Shown: piece after piece, positions 8,181-15,982 of the stretch | Numbering within the stretch: the stretch's first letter is position 1 | How the letters are laid out: each line of letters opens with the position of its first letter | Assembly (NCBI RefSeq): GCF_034933565.1 | Contig: NZ_JAYFNG010000021.1 | Location: 29,175 to 93,174, forward strand | From: Raineyella sp034933565 | Lineage (GTDB): Bacteria; Actinomycetota; Actinomycetes; Propionibacteriales; Propionibacteriaceae | Length of the DNA: 64,000 nucleotides | Direction: 5' to 3' | The notes under the pieces: generated by a model | What the model saw: only the letters and a program-made list of their open reading frames with translations | What the model was told of the DNA's origin: nothing | The model's database searches: none | Program-made: the position numbers and the translations under genes

Positions 8181-8195
8181 TCTCACTTTGTGAGA
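8181..8195. promoter_or_regulatory. 15-bp inverted repeat upstream of cimA, candidate NdgR/LtbR site
   Basis: TCTCACTTTGTGAGA is a near-perfect inverted repeat (six-base arms, TTT centre). It matches the site at 30613-30627 before leuC at 12 of 15 positions. It sits upstream of the likely cimA leader promoter (-10 CAGAAT, 8225-8230), so it could be an activator site. The regulator assignment is inference. Confidence 0.5.
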
Positions 8196-8237
8196 AAGGG
8201 CTGGTGCTGCGGGAAGCGCGCGGGCAGAATCGCGTAC

Positions 8238-8276
8238 GTGACGCACCGCACGCTCATTATTCACCAGCGCGTCTGA
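8238..8276 (+). CDS. cimA leader peptide (MTHRTLIIHQRV)
   Basis: A twelve-codon frame from GTG to TGA contains consecutive Leu-Ile-Ile codons (CTC-ATT-ATT, 8253-8261). It ends inside the first stem of an attenuator and precedes a textbook terminator. CAGAAT (8225-8230) lies 7 nt before the GTG and no Shine-Dalgarno is present, so it is probably a leaderless leader peptide. The Ile pair fits a role in sensing isoleucine supply, which matches the citramalate route encoded next. Too short for standard gene calling. Confidence 0.75.
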   Translation: MTHRTLIIHQRV

Positions 8277-8329
8277 GCCCCTCCGGCCCCGACGCGCTGT
8301 ACCTCCTGTCCACGCACAGGAGGTTTTTT
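8266..8329 (+). terminator. Transcription attenuator before cimA
   Basis: Stem A: AGCGCGTC (8266-8273) with GACGCGCT (8291-8298), overlapping the leader stop codon. Terminator: CCTCCTGT (8302-8309) with ACAGGAGG (8316-8323), then six T (8324-8329). CCCCTCC near 8278-8284 can pair with GGAGG of the terminator and is a candidate antiterminator. The layout parallels the ilvB attenuator and both end in TTTTTTGTTG. Confidence 0.85.
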
Positions 8330-8462
8330 GTTGCCCAGACTGTTGCCCCCTGGCGGTGCCCCCGTGGTCGCCGCCCCGAGCCCCCCACTCGCCGCCCCGA
8401 GACCCCGAACCCGCCCCACCCACCGACGGGCCAGCGCCCACCGATCCAGAGGACCGAGCACC

Positions 8463-10169
8463 ATGGTTGCCACGACTCCCACCCCACCCCGGACCTTCCA
8501 GGTCTACGACGTCACCCTCCGCGACGGTTCGCAGCAGGAGGGCATGCAGCTCTCGATCAACGACAAGCTCCGGATCGCCTCCTACCTCGACGACTTCGGA
8601 GTGGGGTTCATCGAGGGCGGTTGGCCGGGGTCGAACCCGAAGGACTCCGAGTTCTTCCGACGGGCCACCTCCGGTGAGCTCCCGCTGCGCAACGCCGAAC
8701 TGGTGGCCTTCGGGATGACCCGCCGAGTCGGGGTGAAGGCGGCGGACGACCCGTTGATCGGCGCGTTGCGCGACTCCGGCGCCGCCGTGGCGACCCTGGT
8801 CGCGAAGAGCCACGTGGGTCACGTACGGGAGGCACTGCGGACCACCCTCGAGGAGAACCTCGAGATGCTGCGTGACTCGGTCACCCACCTGCGCTCGGAG
8901 GGGATGCGGGTGTTCATCGACGCCGAGCACTTCTTCGACGGTTACCGGCTCGACCGGGCGTACGCCCTCGAGGTGGTCCGCACGGCGGCGGAGGCGGGCG
9001 CCGAGGCGGTCGTGCTGTGCGACACCAACGGCGGCATGTTGCCGAGCTGGATGGGGGAGATCGTCTCGGCAGCGGTGGGCGTCGGTGCCCCGATCGGCAT
9101 CCACTGCCACAACGACTCCGGCTGCGCGGTGGCCAACACACTGGCGGCCGTCGACGCCGGCGCCGTCCACGTCCAGGGCTGTGTCAACGGCTACGGGGAG
9201 CGGACCGGCAACGCGGACATCATCAGCATCGTCGCCAACCTCGAGCTGAAGTACGGCTGGCCGGTGCTCCCCGAGGGCAACCTGGCCGAGGCCACCCGCA
9301 CCGCCCAGGCGATCGCCGAGATCACCAACGTGCCGGCCGGGCCGCGCCGGGCCTACATCGGCACCTCAGCCTTCGCCCACAAGGCCGGGCTGCACGCGTC
9401 GGCGATCAAGGTCGACCCCAACCTCTACCAGCACGTCGACCCGGCCCGGGTCGGCAACGACATGCGGATGCTGGTCTCCGACATGGCGGGCCGGGCGAAC
9501 ATCCAGATCAAGGGCGAGCAGCTCGGCTTCGACCTGTCCGACCGTACGGTGGCTGCGGCCGTCACCGACCGGGTGAAGGAGAAGGAGCTGCAGGGATACA
9601 CGTACGACGCCGCGGACGCCTCCTTCGAACTGCTGCTGCGCCAGGAACTGGACCAGCTGCCGGAGGTGTTCACGGTGTCGCACTGGACCACCACCTCGTT
9701 GGCGAACGGTGACACCGACCCGGTCAGTGAGGCCGTCGTTAAGCTCGTCGCCCTGGGTCACACGCAGTACTTCGTCGGGGAGGGCAACGGCCCGGTCAAC
9801 GCCCTCGACATGGCGCTGCGCCGCTGCCTGATCCCGGTCTATCCGACGATGGCCGGTTATGAGCTGCAGGACTACCGGGTGCGTATCCTCGACGGGTCAT
9901 CGGGCACCGAGGCCTCGGTGCGGGTGCTGATCGACACCACGAACGGGGAGCGCACCTGGACCACGGTGGGCGTCGGGACCAACGTCATCGAGGCCTCCTG
10001 GGAAGCGCTCTGTGATGCCTACCGGTACGGGCTGATCCACCTGCTGGAGAACCGCGTGGAGTCCGCCGAGAGCGGGCGCCCCGGCGACGACGGCGGCCGA
10101 CCGGTGCCGGGCCCCGACGATCGTGGCGATCTGGCCCGGGCCGGTGGGTCCGTAGACTCGGTGCGGTGA
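8463..10169 (+). CDS. cimA: (R)-citramalate synthase
   Basis: It condenses pyruvate and acetyl-CoA to citramalate, the first step of threonine-independent isoleucine synthesis. The 568-residue protein has the HMGL-like barrel start FQVYDVTLRDGSQQEGMQLS, FIEGGWPGSNPKD typical of the citramalate/TIGR00977 group, and metal ligands in IHCHNDSGCAVAN. The C-terminal LeuA-type allosteric domain covers about residues 420-540. The ATG at 8463 follows AGAGGA; an upstream in-frame extension would lie in the attenuator. A homocitrate or isopropylmalate synthase role is less likely from the N-terminal signature. It overlaps the next gene by 4 bp. Confidence 0.88.
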   Translation: MVATTPTPPRTFQVYDVTLRDGSQQEGMQLSINDKLRIASYLDDFGVGFIEGGWPGSNPKDSEFFRRATSGELPLRNAELVAFGMTRRVGVKAADDPLIGALRDSGAAVATLVAKSHVGHVREALRTTLEENLEMLRDSVTHLRSEGMRVFIDAEHFFDGYRLDRAYALEVVRTAAEAGAEAVVLCDTNGGMLPSWMGEIVSAAVGVGAPIGIHCHNDSGCAVANTLAAVDAGAVHVQGCVNGYGERTGNADIISIVANLELKYGWPVLPEGNLAEATRTAQAIAEITNVPAGPRRAYIGTSAFAHKAGLHASAIKVDPNLYQHVDPARVGNDMRMLVSDMAGRANIQIKGEQLGFDLSDRTVAAAVTDRVKEKELQGYTYDAADASFELLLRQELDQLPEVFTVSHWTTTSLANGDTDPVSEAVVKLVALGHTQYFVGEGNGPVNALDMALRRCLIPVYPTMAGYELQDYRVRILDGSSGTEASVRVLIDTTNGERTWTTVGVGTNVIEASWEALCDAYRYGLIHLLENRVESAESGRPGDDGGRPVPGPDDRGDLARAGGSVDSVR

Positions 10170-10858
10170 GCGAACGCAATGACATGAGGGTCGGGGACAC
10201 CGAGCGTGACCAGGTCGTCGACCTCCTCCAGCACGCGGTGGGTGACGGCCGGTTGACCATCGCCGAGGGACGCGAGCGGCTCGAGCTGGCCGTCGCCGCC
10301 CGGACGTTCGCCGATCTCGATCCACTGGTCGCCGACCTGACCCCGGTGCTGCCGTCGATGGCCCAGGACGTGGCGGGCCTGCACCCCGCCAACCGCCCGC
10401 TGGACCAGGTCGCCGTGCCGGGGGAGTCCCAGCTGCCCGGCTGGCGGCCCGACGACCCGCTGGTCATCTCCGCCCCGTTCGACGACGACCGGAGGGTGGG
10501 GGAGTGGTCGCTGCCGCCGTACGTCAAGGTGACGACCGGGCTGGGCAACGCGACGCTGGTCTGCCTGGAGGCGACGGCGGAGACCCGGGTGATCAGGATC
10601 GAGGTGTCCGGCGGTGCCGGCAACATCCGGCTGATCGTCCCGGAGGGCTGGGCGGTCCGGGCCGACCGGGTGTCCAAGGGCCTCGGGGGCGTCCGCCTCA
10701 AGGTCCCCGACAGGCCGGCCCACGGCGCCCCGCTGCTCGAGGTGACCGGCACTCTCACCCTGGGCAGTCTGGTGGCCCGTCCGGCGAACATCGTGGATCG
10801 CTGGCTGCTCCGTCGCCGCCAGCAGCGCCGGCGCCAGCAGCGGGCCCTGGAGGCCTGA
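10166..10858 (+). CDS. DUF1707 domain protein
   Basis: The first ~60 residues match DUF1707 (MRVGDTERDQVVDLLQHAVG, then EGRERLELAVAARTFADLDP). The rest has a beta-rich region (GNATLVCLEATAETRVIRIE, GAGNIRLIVPEGWAV) like the DUF2154/LiaF-type C-terminal fold, and ends in a very basic RRRQQRRRQQR tail. Function is unknown; such proteins are often linked to envelope stress. The GTG overlaps the cimA stop, but TAGACT (10153-10158) 7 nt upstream inside cimA suggests its own leaderless promoter as well. Confidence 0.7.
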   Translation: MSERNDMRVGDTERDQVVDLLQHAVGDGRLTIAEGRERLELAVAARTFADLDPLVADLTPVLPSMAQDVAGLHPANRPLDQVAVPGESQLPGWRPDDPLVISAPFDDDRRVGEWSLPPYVKVTTGLGNATLVCLEATAETRVIRIEVSGGAGNIRLIVPEGWAVRADRVSKGLGGVRLKVPDRPAHGAPLLEVTGTLTLGSLVARPANIVDRWLLRRRQQRRRQQRALEA

Positions 10859-10938
10859 CCCGGCCACCGGGGCCGGTGGCCGTCCCCCGCACACCGGTAC
10901 GATGCCGGCCGAGGTGACTGGGGTGTCCGCCGGATGGA

Positions 10939-10988
10939 GGTGTTGTCCGGGACGGTGGGGGTGTTGTCCGCGCGGCGCTGGTGTTGTC
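10939..10988 (+). repeat. Three spaced GGTGTTGTC direct repeats
   Basis: GGTGTTGTC occurs at 10939, 10960 and 10980, with spacings of 21 and 20 bp, about two helical turns. They lie in the gap before the AbiEi-like gene and could be a binding array for a regulator. Only the repeats are shown by sequence. Confidence 0.45.
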
Positions 10989-11050
10989 GCGATGTTGCCC
11001 GTCCCACCGCCACCCTTGAGCGGCCGCACCGGGTGCCGTGGGATGGTCGC

Positions 11051-12145
11051 ATGACGACGACTCACCCCGGGGTAGCGGTCCCGTTGCCGGACCTCGAGTT
11101 CTTCTCCGCCGACGACGTTCTCACGCTCGGTGGGGACCCCCGACTGCTCCAGCGTGCGCTCCGCCGGGGCGACGTGGTGCGGGTCTGCCACCGCATCTAC
11201 GCCCGCAGCCGTCCCGACGACGAGGTGGAGCGCCACCTGCAGGTGCTCCGGGCCTGCCTGTCCGGCCCGGTCAGCGACGGGGTGGTCGGTGGCGTGACTG
11301 CCGCGCTGCTGCACGGCCTCGACCCCGGTCCCGAGGTCCTGCCCACCCGGGTGACCCTGCTGCGGCCGGGGGCCGGCGCCTGTACCCAGGACTACGAGGT
11401 GCTCGCCACCAGGCTGCCGGCCTCGCACATCTGCGAGCTCGACACCACCCCGGTGAGCAGTGTGGCGCGGACGGTGGTCGACATCACCCGGCGGGAGCCG
11501 TTCGGCAGCCTGACCGGGCTGGTCGTCGTCGATTCCGCGCTGCGCCGCTGCGCCGACCCGGGTGCCCTGCGCGCCGAGATCGAGCAGGTACTCGCGGACC
11601 TGCGCGGGTGCACCGGCCTGAGCCGGACCCGCAGTGTGCTGCGCGAGGCGACCTCCCACGCGGCCGGTGCGACCGAGACGATCAGCCGGGCTCTGCTGGG
11701 ACGGATGGGGATCCCCGCCCCGCTGCTGGACGTGACCTTCCGATGGCCCCCGGCACTCGATGACGCTGCGCCCCCGTTCTGGACGCCGCAGCGGACCGGC
11801 GACGTCGAACCGGGGCGTCCCGGGACAGGTGCCGTGACGATTCCGTTCAGCTGGCCCGACACCCGACTGCTCGGGGTCGTCCTCGACCGGTCGGGTGAGC
11901 GGGGGATCCCGACCGGCTGGCAGGGCGATCGCCGGGAGTGGCTGCGGGGACCCCGCCGGCATCTGCGCGAGATCGGCTGGCACCTGGTGGAGTGGTCCCC
12001 GGAGGACCTGCGTGATCCGTGGCCGCTCAGCCAGCGCCTGACCACGATCATGCGCGAGCTCAACGGTGGATTCGGTCCGCTGTCCTGGTCATCGCTCGGA
12101 CGACCGATCTCCGGCGGGCAGCGCCGGGCGTCCCTGCCGTTCTGA
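11051..12145 (+). CDS. AbiEi-type antitoxin-like protein with degenerate DUF559-like C-terminus
   Basis: The protein (364 residues from the preferred ATG) has an N-terminal winged-helix-like part (FFSADDVLTLGGDPRLLQRALRRGDVVRV) and the RIYAR...TALLHGL...TRVTLL pattern of orphan AbiEi/type IV antitoxin-like proteins common in actinobacteria. The C-terminal segment GDRREWLRGPRRHLREIGWHL resembles the end of DUF559/Vsr-like nuclease folds, but the usual E-V-D-G motif is replaced by VVLDRSG. No AbiEii-type toxin gene is next to it. The start at 10934 is possible but would translate the repeat region. Confidence 0.5.
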   Translation: MTTTHPGVAVPLPDLEFFSADDVLTLGGDPRLLQRALRRGDVVRVCHRIYARSRPDDEVERHLQVLRACLSGPVSDGVVGGVTAALLHGLDPGPEVLPTRVTLLRPGAGACTQDYEVLATRLPASHICELDTTPVSSVARTVVDITRREPFGSLTGLVVVDSALRRCADPGALRAEIEQVLADLRGCTGLSRTRSVLREATSHAAGATETISRALLGRMGIPAPLLDVTFRWPPALDDAAPPFWTPQRTGDVEPGRPGTGAVTIPFSWPDTRLLGVVLDRSGERGIPTGWQGDRREWLRGPRRHLREIGWHLVEWSPEDLRDPWPLSQRLTTIMRELNGGFGPLSWSSLGRPISGGQRRASLPF

Positions 12146-12173
12146 GTACTGTGCCGACGTTCTGCCGGCCGTC

Positions 12174-12233
12174 CCCGTGTCCGGCCGTCCCGTGTCCGGT
12201 CGGCCCGTGCTCGGTCGGCCCGTGCTCGGTCGG
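12174..12233. repeat. Four tandem 15-bp repeats
   Basis: Four head-to-tail units of CCCGTG(T/C)(C/T)CGG(C/T)CG(T/G), the last two identical, fill the gap between the convergent AbiEi-like gene and deoA. A minisatellite; no other function visible. Confidence 0.65.
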
Positions 12234-12237
12234 GCGG

Positions 12238-13539
12238 TCAGTCCACCCGGCCCAGCAGCAGCGGTCCGGGGGCCGCCGCGGATCGGGGATCGGCGACACC
12301 GACGGCGCCCGCCAGGGCGGCGCGGGCGGCGGCGAACCGCTCCGGCGTGTCGGTGTGCAGGGTGAGCAACGGCTGCCCGGCCCGGACCTCGTCGCCCCGT
12401 TGGGCGTGCAGCTCCACCCCTGCGGCGGCCTGGACGTCATCCTCCTTGCGCACCCGGCCGGCGCCGAGGTGCCAGGCGGCCAGTCCGACCGCCATCGCGT
12501 CGAGACGCTCCAGGACGCCGTCCGACGGCGCGGTCACCACCTCGGTCTCCAGCGCGGTCGGCAGCGGGGCGTCCGGATCCCCGCCCTGGGCCCGGACCAG
12601 GCGTCGCCACCGGTCCATCGCCCGGCCCGAGGCGAGCACCTCGGCGGGGTCCGCCTCGACCCCGACCGCGGCCAGCATCTCGCGGGCCAGCGCCAACGTC
12701 AGTTCGACCACGTCGTCGGGCCCGCCGCCCGCGAGCACCTCCACCGCCTCGCGCACCTCGAGGGCGTTGCCGGCGGTCAGCCCCAGCGGGGTCGACATGT
12801 CCGAGAGCAGCGCCACGGTCCGGACCCCGGCGCCCGACCCGATCCGCACCATGGTGCGGGCCAGTCGCCGGGCGCTGTCCAGGTCCTTCATGAAGGCGCC
12901 GGAGCCGACCTTGACGTCGAGCACCAGGGCCCCGGTGCCCTCGGCGATCTTCTTGGACATGATCGAGGAGGCGATCAGCGGGATGGACTCGACCGTGCCG
13001 GTGACGTCGCGCAGGGCGTAGAGCTTGCGGTCGGCCGGCGCCAGGTCGGGACCCGCCGCGACGATCGCGCCGCCCACCTCGAGCAGCTGGCGACGGACCT
13101 GCGCGGAGTCGAGGTCACCGCGCCAGCCCGGGATCGACTCCAGCTTGTCCAATGTCCCTCCGGTGTGCCCCAGTCCGCGGCCGGACAGCTGGGGCACGGC
13201 CACACCGCAGGCGGCGACCAAGGGCGTCAGGACGAGGGTGATCTTGTCCCCGACCCCGCCGGTGGAGTGCTTGTCGACGGTGGGGCGGTCCAGATCGGAG
13301 TAGTCGAGGCGTACGCCGCCGGCGACCATCGCCGCGGTCCACGGATCGAGCTCCTCGGCCGACATCCCCCGGAAGAACACCGCCATCGCCAGGGCGGACA
13401 TCTGCTCGTCGGCGATCCACCCGGCGGTGTAGGCCTCGATGATCCAGGTCGCCTCGTCCGGTGACCAGGCCCCACCGTCGCGCTTGCGCCGGATCAGGTC
13501 GACGATGCTGTAGCGGCGGGGGTCGAGAGCGACGTCCAT
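12238..13539 (-). CDS. deoA: Thymidine / pyrimidine-nucleoside phosphorylase
   Basis: It phosphorolyses thymidine or uridine to the base and (deoxy)ribose 1-phosphate. The 433-residue protein carries the family signature around SGRGLGHTGGTLDKLESIPG and the phosphate-binding KHSTGGVGDK. The start MDVALDPRRYSIVDLIRRKRDG is typical. CAGAAT lies 6 nt before the ATG on the minus strand with no Shine-Dalgarno, so it looks leaderless. It is divergent from the FAH-family gene. Confidence 0.94.
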   Translation of the reverse strand: MDVALDPRRYSIVDLIRRKRDGGAWSPDEATWIIEAYTAGWIADEQMSALAMAVFFRGMSAEELDPWTAAMVAGGVRLDYSDLDRPTVDKHSTGGVGDKITLVLTPLVAACGVAVPQLSGRGLGHTGGTLDKLESIPGWRGDLDSAQVRRQLLEVGGAIVAAGPDLAPADRKLYALRDVTGTVESIPLIASSIMSKKIAEGTGALVLDVKVGSGAFMKDLDSARRLARTMVRIGSGAGVRTVALLSDMSTPLGLTAGNALEVREAVEVLAGGGPDDVVELTLALAREMLAAVGVEADPAEVLASGRAMDRWRRLVRAQGGDPDAPLPTALETEVVTAPSDGVLERLDAMAVGLAAWHLGAGRVRKEDDVQAAAGVELHAQRGDEVRAGQPLLTLHTDTPERFAAARAALAGAVGVADPRSAAAPGPLLLGRVD

Positions 13540-13609
13540 GGCGTCATTCTGCCCGCTGCCCGCAACGGTCGTCGGCGGCCCGGCGTCCTCGGCGCGATAA
13601 GGTGAGGCA

Positions 13610-14452
13610 ATGCGAATCGCACGCTACTCGATCGCCGGTCAGGATCCCGCCTTCGGGGTGGTCGAGCTCGCCGAGGATCGCGGCGAACATCCCGACAGCG
13701 TCAGCGAACTCACCGGGGACCCGCTGGCCGGTCCGGTCCAGTACACCGGAGCCCGCCACCACCTCGCCGACGTCCGCCTGCTGGCGCCGGTCATTCCGCG
13801 CTCGAAGATCGTCGGCGTCGGGCGCAACTACGCGGCGCATGCCGCCGAGCTCGGCAACGAGGTGCCGAGCACCCCGCTGTGCTTCTTCAAGCCGAACACC
13901 GCCGTCATCGGCCCTGATGAGATCGTCGTCCCGCCGGCCGCCTCGCACTTCATCAGCTACGAGGGCGAGCTCGCCGTCGTCATCGGCCGGATCTGCAAGG
14001 ACGTCCCGGTGGAGCGCGCCGAGGAGGTCATCTTCGGCTACACCGTGGCCAACGACCTCACCCTGCGCGACCTGCAGGAACCCGACAAGCAGTGGTCGCG
14101 GGCCAAGGGCTTCGACACGTCCTGCCCGCTCGGCCCGTGGATCGCCACCCACCTGCGCCTCGCCGAGGCCGCCGACCTGATGATCACCACGGTGGTCGAC
14201 GGTGAGCAGCGCCAGCACGGCTCGACCGCGCTGATGGTCCGGTCCATCGCAGACCTGATCGCCTACATCACCAGCTTCACCACCCTGCTGCCCGGCGACG
14301 TCATCCTCACCGGCACCCCTGCGGGTGTCGGCCGGCTCGAACCCGGCCAGGCGGTCTCGGTCACCATCGACCAGATCGGCACTCTGACCAACACCCTCGT
14401 CCCCACGCCCGTGGCGGACACCACTTCGACAAGCGGAGACAACGCCAAGTGA
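13610..14452 (+). CDS. Fumarylacetoacetate hydrolase (FAH) family protein
   Basis: The 280-residue protein has the FAH fold core: KIVGVGRNYAAHAAELGN, CFFKPNTAVIGPDE, the metal ligands in YEGELAVVIGR and NDLTLRDLQ, and the C-terminal GDVILTGTPAGVG. Members hydrolyse or decarboxylate short acyl-pyruvates or oxaloacetate; the exact substrate is not evident. In actinobacteria this gene commonly precedes gltX, as here, with a 4-bp overlap. TAAGGT (13598-13603) lies 6 nt before the ATG, consistent with a leaderless operon mRNA. Confidence 0.85.
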   Translation: MRIARYSIAGQDPAFGVVELAEDRGEHPDSVSELTGDPLAGPVQYTGARHHLADVRLLAPVIPRSKIVGVGRNYAAHAAELGNEVPSTPLCFFKPNTAVIGPDEIVVPPAASHFISYEGELAVVIGRICKDVPVERAEEVIFGYTVANDLTLRDLQEPDKQWSRAKGFDTSCPLGPWIATHLRLAEAADLMITTVVDGEQRQHGSTALMVRSIADLIAYITSFTTLLPGDVILTGTPAGVGRLEPGQAVSVTIDQIGTLTNTLVPTPVADTTSTSGDNAK

Positions 14453-15981
14453 GCGACACCACCACCGACCAGCACGGCAGGACCGACGCAGACGTCCTCG
14501 GGGACATCGCCCCCCAGGACGTCCGGGTGCGTTTCCCACCGTCACCGACCGGCAACCTGCATGTCGGCAATGTCCGCTCCGCGCTGTTCAACTACGCCTT
14601 CGCGCGCCACTACGGCGGCACCCTGGTGCTCCGGATCGAGGACACCGACGTTGCCCGGTCCACCGAGGAGTCGTACAACAATGTCCTCGACTCGCTGAAC
14701 TGGCTCGGCATCACCTGGGACGAGGGCCCCGACGTCGGCGGACCGTACGGCCCGTACCGCCAGTCCGAGCGCACCGAGATCTACCGCGGCGTCGTCGACA
14801 AGCTGGTCGAGTCCGGTGCCGCCTACCCGTGCTACTGCACCACCGAGGAGCGGGAGGCGCGGGAGAAGGCCCGCGGTGGCGACACCATCGGCTACGACGG
14901 CTTCTGTCGTGACCTCACCGCCGACCGGATCGCGGCGTACGAGGCCGAGGGCCGTCCGCACGTGCTGCGGATCCGGATGCCCGAGGGCGAGATCGCGTTC
15001 GACGACCTGGTGCGTGGCCACGTGGTGTTCGACACCCGCAACGTGCCGGACTACGCCATCGTCCGCTCCAACGGCGAGCCGCTCTACACCCTGGTCAACC
15101 CGGTCGACGACGCGCTGATGGGGATCACCCACGTGCTGCGCGGCGAGGACCTGCTCTCCTCGACCCCCCGTCAGATCGTCCTCTACCGGGCACTGTCACG
15201 GATCGGTGTCGGCTCCGGGATCACCCCGCGCTTCGGTCACCTGCCGATCGTGATGGGCGAGGGCAACAAGCGGCTCTCCAAGCGTGACAAGGGGGCCGGC
15301 CTGGAGGAGTACCGCGAGCGCGGCTTCCTCCCGGAGGGTCTGATGAACTACCTCGCCCTGCTCGGCTGGTCGATCAGCGACGACCGGGACGTGTTCACCA
15401 TGGCGGAGATGGCCGAGGCGTTCGACATCCGCCGGGTCAACGCGAACGCGGCGCGCTTCGACCACAAGAAGTGCGAGGCGATCAACGCCGCCCACATCCG
15501 GCTGCTCAGCGCCGAGGACTTGGCGACGCGGATCACCCCGTTCCTCCAGGCGGCGCAGTACGTGGCGACCCCGCCGACACCGGACGAGCAGCAGCTCCTG
15601 ATCGGTGCCGCCCCGCTCATCCAGGAGCGGCTCACCTGTCTGTCGGAGGCGGTCGACAAGCTGGCCTTCCTCTTCATCCCGGACCAGGAGCTGGCGATCG
15701 AGCCGGGCGCGGCACTGAAGGCCGAGGAAGGACCGGTGCTGCAGGCCTCCCGCACGGCGCTCGCCGACGTCACCTGGGACCACGCCTCGATCGAGGCCGC
15801 GCTGCGCTCCGCCCTGATCGACGGACTGGGGTTGAAGCCGCGCAAGGCGTTCGGCCCGGTACGCACCGCCGTGACGGGCAGCAAGGTGTCCCCGCCGCTG
15901 TTCGAGTCGATGGAACTGCTCGGCCGCGGGTCGAGCCTGACGCGCATCGACCGGGCGCTGGCGACCGTCCCGAGGGGCTGA
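14449..15981 (+). CDS. gltX: Glutamyl-tRNA synthetase
   Basis: It charges tRNA-Glu, and in bacteria lacking GlnRS it also mischarges tRNA-Gln for GatCAB amidation. The 510-residue class I synthetase has the HIGH-type motif PSPTGNLHVGNVRSAL and the KMSKS-type motif KRLSKRDKG. The GTG start overlaps the FAH gene stop. The tRNA-Gln and tRNA-Glu genes lie just beyond the next gene, an arrangement kept in many actinobacteria. The non-discriminating property is inference from lineage. Confidence 0.96.
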   Translation: MSDTTTDQHGRTDADVLGDIAPQDVRVRFPPSPTGNLHVGNVRSALFNYAFARHYGGTLVLRIEDTDVARSTEESYNNVLDSLNWLGITWDEGPDVGGPYGPYRQSERTEIYRGVVDKLVESGAAYPCYCTTEEREAREKARGGDTIGYDGFCRDLTADRIAAYEAEGRPHVLRIRMPEGEIAFDDLVRGHVVFDTRNVPDYAIVRSNGEPLYTLVNPVDDALMGITHVLRGEDLLSSTPRQIVLYRALSRIGVGSGITPRFGHLPIVMGEGNKRLSKRDKGAGLEEYRERGFLPEGLMNYLALLGWSISDDRDVFTMAEMAEAFDIRRVNANAARFDHKKCEAINAAHIRLLSAEDLATRITPFLQAAQYVATPPTPDEQQLLIGAAPLIQERLTCLSEAVDKLAFLFIPDQELAIEPGAALKAEEGPVLQASRTALADVTWDHASIEAALRSALIDGLGLKPRKAFGPVRTAVTGSKVSPPLFESMELLGRGSSLTRIDRALATVPRG

Positions 15982-15982
15982 G

